The notes under the pieces: model-generated
Database searches by the model: none
What the model was told of the DNA's origin: nothing
The model's input: the letters and a program-made list of their open reading frames with translations, nothing else
Shown here: positions 15,680 to 23,238 of the stretch, in pieces
How the letters are laid out: each line of letters opens with the position of its first letter
How positions within the stretch are numbered: the first letter of the stretch is position 1
Source of the DNA: Zeimonas sp039807785
GTDB taxonomy: Bacteria > Pseudomonadota > Gammaproteobacteria > Burkholderiales > Burkholderiaceae_E
Reading direction: 5' to 3'
NCBI GenBank assembly: GCA_039807785.1
Contig: JBDHRX010000001.1
Coordinates: 53,524-117,523, forward strand
Length of the DNA stretch: 64,000 nt
Made by a program: the position numbers and the translations under genes

Positions 15680-18028
15680 TCAGGCAACCTTGAAGCGCGA
15701 GACCGAGTTCTTCAGCTCGTGCGCGAGTTCGGACAGCTGGCGAATCGACCCGGCGGTCTGCAGCGTGCCCTCGCTGGTCTGCTCGGTCACCAGCAGGATG
15801 CGCTGGATCGACTGGGCGACGGTGCCGGCCGACGCCGCCTGACGCGAGGTCGTGTTCGAGAAGCCGTCGATCAGCTCGGCCAGGGTCGTCGACACCCGGC
15901 CGATGTCGCCCAGCGCGCGGCCCGCCTCGTCGGACAATCGCGCGCCCTCGACGACGCCCTGCGTGCTGCGCTCCATGGCGGCGACCGCGTCGGCGGTATC
16001 GGTCTGGATCGTGCGGATCAGCGCGGCGATCTGCTTGGTCGCCTCGGCCGAGCGCTCGGCCAGCCGCTGCACCTCCTCGGCGACGATCGTGAAGCCGCGC
16101 CCGGCCTCGCCGGCCGACGCCGCCTGGATCGCGGCGTTCAGGGCCAGCACGTTGGTCTGCTCGGTGATGTCCGAGATCAGCTCGACGATCTCGCCGATCT
16201 CCTGCGAGGATTCGCCGAGCCGCTTGATGCGCTTGGCGGTGTCCTGGATCTGATCGCGAATGCCGTTCATCCCGCTGATCGCGTTGCTCACCGCGCGCGA
16301 GCCTTCCTCGGAAGCGTTCAGCGACTGCCGCGCGACCTTCACCGATTCGGCGGCGCGCGCCGACACGTCGTTGATCTGGTGGGCCATGCGCAGCACCGCC
16401 TCGCCGGTCTCGCGGATCTCGCGCGACTGCTGCTCGCTGGCCGCCTGCAGGCTCGACGCGGTCATCTGCGCCTTCGACGACGCGCTGTTGACGAGCTCGG
16501 CCGTGGCGTTGATCCGCGCCACCAGGTTGCGCAGCTCCTCGACCGTGTAGTTCACCGAGTCGGCGATCGCGCCGGTGATGTCCTCGGACACCGTCGCCTG
16601 GACGGTCAGGTCGCCGTCGGCGACCTCCTGCAGCTCGTTCATCAACCGGAGGATCGCCGCCTGGTTCTGGTCGTTGGTCCGCTTCGCGTCCTGCTCGAGG
16701 CGCTGGGCGACCGCCTGCTGGCGCTCGGCATCCTCGGCGCGCTGTTCGCTGTCGGACAGGAACGCGCGGAACAGGCCGTACACCGCCACCAGCGCGAGCA
16801 TGCCGAACATCGCCGCGATCGCGAGGTTCCAGGCGCGGTCGGACTCGCCCGCCTGCAGCCTGGCGCGCACGCCCTCGAGCTGCATCCGCACCGGCTCGCT
16901 GTCGCCGAAGATCCGGCGCTCGGCCTGCTTCGCCTGCTGCAGCCGCGGCAGGCTCGAGAGGATGCCCGCGAGCGCCGGGTCGATTCCGGCCATCATCTTC
17001 TTCAGCTCGGTCAGTGCGCGCCGGGTATCGGCATCGCCGGCGGCCGGGATCCGCATCCGGTCGTTCCCGGTGAGCAGGCTGTCGCTCAGGTCGCGGAAGC
17101 TGGTCACCGACTGGCGCAGGCTCGCCTCGGCGGTGTTGTCGGACATGCCCGAGAACACCAGCTCGTTCACGTCCTTGGCGATGCGCTGGGTGAGCATCAC
17201 CAGTTCGCCGGCCGCCGCCACCTCGCGATTCGACGCCCCGGCCTGCAGCTTGCTGGCCGCCACCGCCTGGGCGGCATCGAGCATCTGCGGATTGACCCGG
17301 ATCACCTCGCGCCGCATCGCGCCCAGCGATTGCAGCAGCGCGCTCTGGTAGGCGATGACCTGGGCCGCCTCGCTCGAGGCCGTCCAGGCCGTCTGGAGCT
17401 TCCCGACCTCCGGCAGCAGGTCGGACGGCACGCCGCGCCCTTCTTCGCTGCCCTCGGTCAGCCGGGCAATCGACCGGTTGACCAGATCGCGGCTCTCGCT
17501 CAGCTGGACAAACGCCTGGGGATCACCCGCGATCGCCTGCGGCGCCGCCTTGGCGAGGCGCTGCGAATGCGTCAGGCCGTCCCCGACCAGTTGCAGCCAG
17601 CGCGTCGCATCGCTCGCCTGGCGCGAATCGAGCCACAGGAACACGAACGCGACCAGCACCGCGACGAACAGGATCGGCAGCCAGACCTCGAGCTGCTTGC
17701 GAAACGGCATCGCGCCGATCACTGGAATCTGGAACCGGTCGCGCTTGCGCGCCCTGGGGGCCGGCGCCTGCCCGCCTTCCTCCGCCGCGGCCCGCGAACG
17801 GGCGGAGCCGGACGCGGTGATGATCTCGAGGTCCACGCCGGCGGGCGCCGGGGCGGCCTTCGCGCTGCGCGGCGCCCGCTCGGGATTCCCGCCGGATGCG
17901 ACCGGATGCGCGGCGCCGATCTCGTCGTCGGGCAACAGGTCCTCGAGGATCGCGGTGTCCGGGGCCAGGTCCTCGTACCGGTTGGTACGCGGCTGCAGGA
18001 AGGCGGGAAGCTTGATCGCCACTTTCAT
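15680..18028 (-). CDS. pilJ: Methyl-accepting chemotaxis protein of the pilus system, PilJ-like
   Basis: 782-residue inner-membrane chemoreceptor. A 105-residue cytoplasmic basic/Pro-rich N-terminus precedes TM1 (LPILFVAVLVAFVFLWL, about 112-128). A periplasmic region with repeated four-helix PilJ-type modules follows, then TM2 (LAIAAMFGMLALVAVYGLF, about 400-420), HAMP-like linker and the signalling tip EQTNVLALNAAIQAASAGEAGRGF (in parts, about 620-645). P. aeruginosa PilJ is about 680 residues, so this one has an extended N-terminus. It lies between pilI (21 nt) and chpA (16 nt) and should sense surface contact or pilin and activate ChpA. Confidence 0.93.
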   Translation of the reverse strand: MKVAIKLPAFLQPRTNRYEDLAPDTAILEDLLPDDEIGAAHPVASGGNPERAPRSAKAAPAPAGVDLEIITASGSARSRAAAEEGGQAPAPRARKRDRFQIPVIGAMPFRKQLEVWLPILFVAVLVAFVFLWLDSRQASDATRWLQLVGDGLTHSQRLAKAAPQAIAGDPQAFVQLSESRDLVNRSIARLTEGSEEGRGVPSDLLPEVGKLQTAWTASSEAAQVIAYQSALLQSLGAMRREVIRVNPQMLDAAQAVAASKLQAGASNREVAAAGELVMLTQRIAKDVNELVFSGMSDNTAEASLRQSVTSFRDLSDSLLTGNDRMRIPAAGDADTRRALTELKKMMAGIDPALAGILSSLPRLQQAKQAERRIFGDSEPVRMQLEGVRARLQAGESDRAWNLAIAAMFGMLALVAVYGLFRAFLSDSEQRAEDAERQQAVAQRLEQDAKRTNDQNQAAILRLMNELQEVADGDLTVQATVSEDITGAIADSVNYTVEELRNLVARINATAELVNSASSKAQMTASSLQAASEQQSREIRETGEAVLRMAHQINDVSARAAESVKVARQSLNASEEGSRAVSNAISGMNGIRDQIQDTAKRIKRLGESSQEIGEIVELISDITEQTNVLALNAAIQAASAGEAGRGFTIVAEEVQRLAERSAEATKQIAALIRTIQTDTADAVAAMERSTQGVVEGARLSDEAGRALGDIGRVSTTLAELIDGFSNTTSRQAASAGTVAQSIQRILLVTEQTSEGTLQTAGSIRQLSELAHELKNSVSRFKVA

Positions 18029-18049
18029 CGTCGGTTCTCCGCGGGCGGG

Positions 18050-18574
18050 TCAGCGACTCACCGCAAGGAAGCGGGTATCGCCTGCCAGTCGTTCCAGGCT
18101 GAGTTCGGTCCAGCGGTCGCCCTGGGCATCGACCCAGCGGCGGCCGAGCCAGGGCCGGGCGCCCGTCGCGTCGGATTCGGATTCGTCCTCCGACATCGCC
18201 GACACGCTCTGCAGCCCCAGCATGCGATCCACCAGGATCGCGCCGTTCAGGTTCAGGCGTTGCGCGAACGCGACCAGTCGCGTCTCCTTCGTCGCGGGCG
18301 TGAAGTCGCCGCCGTCGAACCGCCCCAGATCCGTGACGCCGTAGAGCGAGCCGCGCAAGTTCACCAGACCCTTGAACCAGTCGTGGGTCAGCGGCACCGG
18401 CGCGATCGCGGCGCCGGCCGCCACGATCTCCCCGGCTTCGGAGAGCTCGACCAGGAAGCGCTGTCCACCGGCCTGGACCCCCAGGCACGCGGACTGGGCG
18501 GGATCGGCCGCGACCTGGCGCAGCCGCTCCGAAAGCCGGGCCTGGAATTCGCGCAGGTTCTTGCGATCTGCCAT
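18050..18574 (-). CDS. pilI: CheW-like adaptor, PilI
   Basis: 174-residue single CheW domain coupling PilJ to ChpA. It contains the CheW blocks RFLVELSEAGEIVAAGAAIAPVPLTHDWFKGLVNLRG (seen in parts) with the characteristic GLVNLRGSLYGVTDLGRF core, and GAILVDRMLGLQ. The first 30 residues (ADRKNLREFQARLSERLRQVA) form an amphipathic helix. It begins 2 nt after the pilH stop and ends 21 nt before pilJ, so it is part of the operon. Confidence 0.92.
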   Translation of the reverse strand: MADRKNLREFQARLSERLRQVAADPAQSACLGVQAGGQRFLVELSEAGEIVAAGAAIAPVPLTHDWFKGLVNLRGSLYGVTDLGRFDGGDFTPATKETRLVAFAQRLNLNGAILVDRMLGLQSVSAMSEDESESDATGARPWLGRRWVDAQGDRWTELSLERLAGDTRFLAVSR

Positions 18575-18576
18575 GG

Positions 18577-18945
18577 TCAGTGCGCGAGATCGGCGACGCG
18601 GGCCAGCAGTTCCTCCGGCTTGACCGGCTTCACCAGGTACTCGCGCGCGCCCTGGCGCAGGCCCCAGATGCGATCGGTCTCGTTGGACTTGCTGGTGCAG
18701 AGGATGATGGGGATGCCCTGGGTCTCGGGATCGCGCGACAGGGCGCGGGTGACCTGGAAGCCGTTCTGGCCGGGCATGACGACGTCCATGACCACCAGGT
18801 CCGGGCGCTCGGCCTTCACCTTGACCATCGCTTCCTGTCCGTTCTCGGCAGTGATGACGGTGTAGCCCTTCCGCGTGAGCAGCTCGGCCAGGAAAAAGCG
18901 CTCGGTCGGCGAATCGTCGACGACCAGGATCTTCTGCGCGGGCAT
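18577..18945 (-). CDS. pilH: Response regulator PilH
   Basis: 122-residue stand-alone CheY-like receiver. QKILVVDDSPTERFFLAELL gives the acidic pair, DLVVMDVVMPGQNGF the phospho-acceptor Asp, LCTSKSNETD the Ser/Thr switch and EYLVKPVKPEEL the conserved Lys. The frame has a GTG nine codons upstream, but the ATG at 18943-18945 is preceded by AAGGA at a good distance and gives the usual length. In P. aeruginosa PilH modulates retraction and drains phosphate from the Chp system. It lies between pilG and pilI. Confidence 0.92.
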   Translation of the reverse strand: MPAQKILVVDDSPTERFFLAELLTRKGYTVITAENGQEAMVKVKAERPDLVVMDVVMPGQNGFQVTRALSRDPETQGIPIILCTSKSNETDRIWGLRQGAREYLVKPVKPEELLARVADLAH

Positions 18946-18981
18946 TGGGATGTGTCCTTCGATGTTCGCCACGATCCGGCC

Positions 18982-19407
18982 TCAGGCACTCGCCTGCGCC
19001 GGACGGGCCAGCGCGCCTGCGCGCCGCGCGTAGTCGGTCGCGGTCCGGATCAGGCTGTCCTTGGTGAAGGGCTTGGTCAGGTACTGGTCGCAGCCGACCA
19101 TCCGGCCGCGCGCGCGGTCGAACAGGCCGTCCTTGCTGGACAGCATCACGACCGGCGTCTCGCTGAAGCGGGGACTCTTCTTGATCAGCGCGCAGGTCTG
19201 GTAGCCGTCGAGCCGCGGCATCAGGATGTCGCAGAAGATCAGGTCGGGATCGTTGTCGGCGATCTTCGCCAGCGCGTCGAACCCGTCCTCGGCGAGGATC
19301 ACCTGGCAGCCGGACTGCTTCAGGAAGATCTCGGCGCTGCGACGAATGGTGTTGCTGTCGTCGATCACCATCACCTTCAAACCCGTCAGGCCGGCGGCAC
19401 CGCTCAT
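18982..19407 (-). CDS. pilG: Response regulator PilG
   Basis: 141-residue CheY-like receiver: LKVMVIDDSNTIRRSAEIFL (acidic pair), DLIFCDILMPRLDGY (phospho-Asp), VMLSSKDGLFDRARG (switch) and DQYLTKPFTKDSL (Lys). RSAEIFLKQSGC is typical of PilG. In P. aeruginosa phospho-PilG promotes pilus extension and, through FimV/FimL, CyaB adenylate cyclase activity. It begins 1 nt after the rubredoxin stop and ends about 36 nt before the pilH ATG, making a rubredoxin-pilG-pilH-pilI-pilJ-chpA operon. No pilK or chpB follows. Confidence 0.92.
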   Translation of the reverse strand: MSGAAGLTGLKVMVIDDSNTIRRSAEIFLKQSGCQVILAEDGFDALAKIADNDPDLIFCDILMPRLDGYQTCALIKKSPRFSETPVVMLSSKDGLFDRARGRMVGCDQYLTKPFTKDSLIRTATDYARRAGALARPAQASA

Positions 19408-19408
19408 C

Positions 19409-19597
19409 TCAGATCTCCACCATCTCGAAGTCTTCCTTGCGAGCGCCGCATTCCGGGCAGGTCCAGTTGATCGGGATGTCCTCCCAGCGGGTCCCGGGCG
19501 GGATCCCCTCCTCGGGCAGGCCCTTCTCTTCCTCGTACATCCACCCGCAGATCAGGCACATCCACGTGCGGTGGCCTGCGCTCGGCGCGTCGCTCAT
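19409..19597 (-). CDS. Rubredoxin
   Basis: A 62-residue mononuclear iron electron carrier with the two CxxCG knuckles CLICGW and CPECGA that bind one Fe. The start at 19595-19597 gives the usual rubredoxin size; a longer frame upstream is not supported by the family. Rubredoxin genes commonly precede pilG in beta- and gammaproteobacteria, but no functional connection to pili is established. Promoter signals for the whole chemosensory operon should lie in the 192-nt gap to the divergent thiE; I see no clear consensus there. Confidence 0.93.
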   Translation of the reverse strand: MSDAPSAGHRTWMCLICGWMYEEEKGLPEEGIPPGTRWEDIPINWTCPECGARKEDFEMVEI

Positions 19598-19789
19598 CGC
19601 TGTTTCCTCGGGCTGGCTGTCCGGCACCGCCCCCGCGGGCCCCGTGCCGGGATGTCGTTGTCGGCATCGATGCGCTCCGGGCGACCTGCTCCGGGCGACC
19701 GTGCGTCGATGGTACCCTCGGGGGGAAGTGCTCACCTTTCATCGCCGACCAGTGGCTTCGGTGTTGCGACAAACGCACAAGATTCTCCT

Positions 19790-20482
19790 ATGAAGAAGCG
19801 GCTGCCGACGGGGCTCTATGCGCTGACGCCCGACACCGGAGACGACGACTGGCTCGTCGAGGCGGTCGCTGCCGCGATTCGGGGCGGCGCGTCCGCGGTG
19901 CAGTACCGCAGCAAGATCGCCGATGCGGCGCAGCGGCTGCGCCAGGCCCGGCGCGTCGCGCGCGCCTGCCGCGCGGCCGGAGCGCTGTTCATCGTCAACG
20001 ATTCGGTCGAGCTGGCGCGCGCCGCGGACGCCGACGGGCTGCACATCGGGCGCGAGGACGGCGATCCGGCACGGATACGCGCCGCCCTGGGGCCCGACCG
20101 GGTCCTCGGGATCTCGTGCTACGACGCGTTCGAGCGCGCACGGGCGGTGCGCGGCATCGCCGACTACGTCGCCTTCGGCAGCGTGTTCCTGTCGGCGGTC
20201 AAGCCCGGCGCGGTGCGCGCGCCGCTGGCGCTGTTCGGCCAGGCACGCGCGGCCGGGATGCACGCGGTGGCGATCGGCGGAATCGACGCGGGCAACGCGT
20301 TCGAGGTCGCGCAGGCGGGGACGCAGGCGATAGCGGTGATCACGGCGGTGTTCGGCGCGGCGAGCAGCGTCGGGCAAGCGGACGCGGCAAGGATCGAGGC
20401 GGATGCGCGCCGGACCCTCGATGCGTTCGAGGCGGGCACGCGCGCGACGGCGGGCCGCGCGCGCAGGTCGTCGCTCACGTAG
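19790..20482 (+). CDS. thiE: Thiamine-phosphate synthase
   Basis: Condenses HMP-pyrophosphate with the thiazole phosphate to thiamine phosphate. The 230-residue TIM barrel shows GLYALTPDTGDD at the start, GGASAVQYRSK (pyrophosphate-binding), LFIVNDSVELARAADADGLHIG, ISCYDA, VAFGSVFLSAVKPGA and AIGGIDAGN. Family length is 205-220; about 20 extra C-terminal residues are Ala/Arg-rich. The ATG at 19790 starts the conserved region. No TPP riboswitch is visible upstream. It is divergent from rubredoxin and convergent with the sulfatase gene. thiL is in this window too but 13 kb away. Confidence 0.92.
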   Translation: MKKRLPTGLYALTPDTGDDDWLVEAVAAAIRGGASAVQYRSKIADAAQRLRQARRVARACRAAGALFIVNDSVELARAADADGLHIGREDGDPARIRAALGPDRVLGISCYDAFERARAVRGIADYVAFGSVFLSAVKPGAVRAPLALFGQARAAGMHAVAIGGIDAGNAFEVAQAGTQAIAVITAVFGAASSVGQADAARIEADARRTLDAFEAGTRATAGRARRSSLT

Positions 20483-20538
20483 CCTCCGCTGGCCCGGCGC
20501 ATCGGCCGGAAGGGGCTCTGCGAAAGGACGCGTGGGCA

Positions 20539-20562
20539 CGCGACGCCGACCGGTGCGTCGCG
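20539..20562. terminator. Hairpin between convergent thiE and sulfatase genes
   Basis: Perfect 8-bp stem (CGCGACGC with GCGTCGCG) and an 8-nt loop, 6 nt past the stop codon of the minus-strand sulfatase gene and 56 nt past thiE. There is no U-run, so termination is inferred from position between convergent genes. Confidence 0.4.
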
Positions 20563-20568
20563 ACGGGA

Positions 20569-22458
20569 TCAGTGCAGGGCGGCGACCGAAGCGCCCGAGC
20601 GCCCGACGGCCAGGCGCCATCGGCTCTTGTAGGCCAAGGCGCCGGCCTGGACAGCGTTGTTCGACTCCGCCGGATCGGTCGCGAGATCGAACGCGAACTC
20701 CTCCCGGGTCGAGAGATCGAGCCAGTATTTCCAGACGGCGCCCGGCTCGCGGAGATCGAACAGCCCCACCTTCGGGCCCTGCTGGAAGTAGATGTAGTCC
20801 CGGTCGGCCTCGCTCTGGAGCGCCCGTCCGGCCCAGGTCGATGGAATCGGCATGCCCAGTTCCCGCAGAATCGTCGGAGCGATGTCGGCCTGCGACGAAA
20901 GCGGGACGGCCTCGCCGCTCCGGAACGATTCGCTCCCGAAGCCGACCGCCACGAACGGAATCCGCAACGCCCCTTGATAGACCTCGGCGCTGTGCGAGAA
21001 GGCGCCGTGCTCGCCCAGCATCTCCCCGTGGTCCGACGTGATCACGACGACCGAGTTCCGGAGATAGCCCTTGCGCCCAAGCTCGTCGAAGATCCGGCGA
21101 ACCATCTCGTCGAACTGCAGCACGCCGTTGTCGTAGAAGTTGCGCGCACGCTCGGCCGATGCTCCGGGCTCGCCGAGTCCCGGCCCCCCGGGGCGGGCGT
21201 AGCTCGCGAATGGCCGGAACCGCTCGAACGATTCGTGCCGCTTGCCCAGGACGTGCGACGACATCAGGTGCAGCTGCATCATCACGGGCTTGCCGTCCCA
21301 GCCGGGGAGCTTCGAGACGCGATCGAGCACCAGCCGGTCGTCGTTGGCGTAGAAGCCGGCTGCCATCGAGCCGTCGAAGTAGTCATCCACGGGTCCGAAG
21401 GATTCCCTCAACCCGTAGAAATGCGTGTGATCCCCACCGAGGATCATCCGTACCGAGTAGCCATGCAGCCGCAGCACCTCGTACAGGGTCATGGCGTTTC
21501 CGGGAAACTGGTGCGCATACCGCGACTGGGCGATCGCCATCAGACCGCAGGTCGATTCCGCGCATACCGAAGCCATTCCCCGCAGCGATCGCGCTCGCCC
21601 GGACGCGACCAGCGAATCGATGAAAGGCGTCGTCTCGCGCGCGTAGCCGTTGACGCTCAGGTGGTCCTCGCGCAGGGCATCGCCGACGATCAGGATCACG
21701 TTCGGCCGGGCCCGCGGGCTTTCCGGAACATAGGCCGCCCTGGCCGCGATCTCGGCGGCTTCCGCGGCATTCGAAGGGGTCAATCGCGATTGGCCGGGGC
21801 GCGCATGGTGTTCGGGAAAGAGCATCAGGCTGAACGGCTCCCCGAATCGCACCGGAGGGTCCGCGATGAATGCATACGTCCGAACGGAAACGATCAGGCA
21901 GCCGACCACCAGCAATCCCGCGAACCAGCGTCCCGAGACGTGCCGGGCGAAGGGTCCGACCCAGTGAATGGCCGCCGAAGATCGGGCCAGGAACGCGAAC
22001 GCGCCGACAACCGGGATGATCAGCACCAGCCCGACCCACCCCGGCGCCAGACCGAGGGCGCCGAGCAGCTCCGCCGATTGGGGAGCGTATGCCCGGATCA
22101 TGGGCCAGGTCGGCACTCTGCCCCAGGACGAGAGGCCGATCGCGAAGCCGAGCTCACAGATGACCAGCAGGAGCAGCGGCCCGAGCACCATCGAGGCATT
22201 CAGCCAGCGCGCCAACCCGCCGGGCCGCACGATCCGGAAGACCAGCATCCGAAGCACCAGGCACGCGCCCCAGAACGTCGCGACCAGCCCGACGTACGGC
22301 CCGACGATCGCGGTCGAACCGCCGAGGCGGATCAGGTAGATGGCCAGGAACGCCCCCAGAACCAGACCGAGGAAGCTTGCCTCGGCGATCGCCCCGGCGA
22401 GCAGCCGGGCAGGTTGCGGGGTCCGGAGGCCCCCGTGATGCGAGTCGTCGGCGCGCAT
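20569..22458 (-). CDS. Inner-membrane sulfatase-fold enzyme next to the pilin, possible phospho-group transferase
   Basis: 629 residues. Five hydrophobic segments in the first 230 residues are followed by a periplasmic alkaline-phosphatase-superfamily domain: VGDALREDHLSVNGYARETT (metal Asp), VCAESTCGL with a candidate nucleophile Thr, then TSDHGEMLGEHGAFSHSAE (metal Asp/His). Five TMs plus this domain is the layout of EptA/PptA phosphoethanolamine transferases, although the nucleophile context differs from EptA. It lies 53 nt downstream of the pilin gene on the same strand, after a hairpin that reaches to 8 nt before the ATG; those 8 nt contain no Shine-Dalgarno. A role in modifying pilin or a surface glycan is inference; a sulfatase or phosphoglycerol transferase is equally possible. 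Confidence 0.8.
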   Translation of the reverse strand: MRADDSHHGGLRTPQPARLLAGAIAEASFLGLVLGAFLAIYLIRLGGSTAIVGPYVGLVATFWGACLVLRMLVFRIVRPGGLARWLNASMVLGPLLLLVICELGFAIGLSSWGRVPTWPMIRAYAPQSAELLGALGLAPGWVGLVLIIPVVGAFAFLARSSAAIHWVGPFARHVSGRWFAGLLVVGCLIVSVRTYAFIADPPVRFGEPFSLMLFPEHHARPGQSRLTPSNAAEAAEIAARAAYVPESPRARPNVILIVGDALREDHLSVNGYARETTPFIDSLVASGRARSLRGMASVCAESTCGLMAIAQSRYAHQFPGNAMTLYEVLRLHGYSVRMILGGDHTHFYGLRESFGPVDDYFDGSMAAGFYANDDRLVLDRVSKLPGWDGKPVMMQLHLMSSHVLGKRHESFERFRPFASYARPGGPGLGEPGASAERARNFYDNGVLQFDEMVRRIFDELGRKGYLRNSVVVITSDHGEMLGEHGAFSHSAEVYQGALRIPFVAVGFGSESFRSGEAVPLSSQADIAPTILRELGMPIPSTWAGRALQSEADRDYIYFQQGPKVGLFDLREPGAVWKYWLDLSTREEFAFDLATDPAESNNAVQAGALAYKSRWRLAVGRSGASVAALH

Positions 22459-22466
22459 GAATTGAA

Positions 22467-22488
22467 CAGGGCCGCAGATGCGGCCCTG
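22467..22488 (-). terminator. Hairpin between pilA and sulfatase gene, terminator or translational gate
   Basis: A perfect 9-bp stem (CAGGGCCGC and GCGGCCCTG) with a 4-nt loop, 23 nt after the pilA stop on the minus strand. It is followed by TTCAATTC and then immediately by the ATG of the next gene. The short U content makes a weak intrinsic terminator. It likely lets pilA be expressed far above the downstream enzyme and leaves that enzyme with no free ribosome site. Confidence 0.65.
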
Positions 22489-22511
22489 TCTGCTGCATCA
22501 GAGAAAGGAAC

Positions 22512-22937
22512 TCACTTGCAGCTTGCGGGACGGTACTTGGAATCGATGCTTCCGCCGCACGACCAGGTCACCTGACCGTTCGCGGAGAGGTAGGTGGCCG
22601 TCAGCTCGATCGTCTTGGCATCGATGTTCGAGTTCCCCGTGCCCTTCGCCGTCGCGACGATCTTCGTGCCGTCCCAGGACACGCTGGTGACGTACGTGGA
22701 AGTTTGGGACTCGACGGACAGCTGGGCCGAGGTCGGCAGCGCCGAGTTCGTCTGCGCGTACTCGGCGACGTTGTTCTTGGCGGACGACGCGGCGAGCAGC
22801 ACCTCCGAAACCTTGGCGCGGAGCGTGTAGTCCTGATACGCCGGCAGCGCGACGGCGGCCAGGATGCCGATGATCGCCACGACGATCATCAACTCGATCA
22901 GGGTGAAACCTTTTTGCAGTTGCTTGCGGATCTTCAT
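22512..22937 (-). CDS. pilA: Type IVa major pilin
   Basis: 141-residue prepilin. A short basic leader (MKIRKQLQKG) ends in Gly at -1 and is cut by PilD before FTLIELMIVVAIIGILAAVA, the N-methylated hydrophobic helix with Glu5. The C-terminal half has a likely disulfide loop between Cys in WSCGG and Cys in ASCK at the extreme C-terminus. The ATG at 22935-22937 has GGGAG upstream. A near-consensus sigma-54 promoter lies about 64 nt upstream, as for PilSR-controlled pilA genes. The pilus chemosensory operon ends 3 kb away on the same strand. A pseudopilin is less likely, given the disulfide loop and promoter. Confidence 0.93.
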   Translation of the reverse strand: MKIRKQLQKGFTLIELMIVVAIIGILAAVALPAYQDYTLRAKVSEVLLAASSAKNNVAEYAQTNSALPTSAQLSVESQTSTYVTSVSWDGTKIVATAKGTGNSNIDAKTIELTATYLSANGQVTWSCGGSIDSKYRPASCK

Positions 22938-22997
22938 CTGTTCGACTCCCGATGGGTAGTGAGAAAAGGCGGTCGACCCCGTCGACTCGGGCAAGTC

Positions 22998-23015
22998 GTC
23001 GCAGGCTTCGTGCCA
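22998..23015 (-). promoter_or_regulatory. Sigma-54 (RpoN) promoter of pilA
   Basis: On the minus strand 23015-23001 reads TGGCACGAAGCCTGC. This matches the -24/-12 consensus TGGCAC-N5-TTGC in the invariant GG and GC with the correct 10-nt spacing. Transcription would begin near 22990, giving a leader of about 53 nt. An enhancer-binding protein (PilR in other species) is expected. The rest of the 301-nt gap 22938-23238 shows no other gene. Confidence 0.85.
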
Positions 23016-23238
23016 CCCACCGCCCGCGGTAGCGATCGGCCGACGAACGGTGCAGTGGGCGACCCGACGTGACTTTCGTCACGCCGGGGATGCCCCCTGC
23101 TTCGATCGCACAGTGCCGAGGACCGGCACGCGATGCCCGGTTCCGGCAGGAGCTGACGGAATGCGTCACCCCGGAACCAACGCTGCGCGGCAACCGGCCG
23201 GGGCCCCGGACGCGGGGCGCGGCGGCGCGAGCGCGTGC

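Noticed and set aside
9001..15693. A 2,230-codon open frame on the plus strand
   Set aside because: It is antisense to ruvX, algH and chpA, and its Arg/Ala/His/Gln-rich translation shows no domain. In 70% GC DNA, opposite-strand frames stay open by composition.
19598..19789. TPP riboswitch before thiE
   Set aside because: I could not find the conserved THI-box segments; only a short direct repeat GCTCCGGGCGACC is present.
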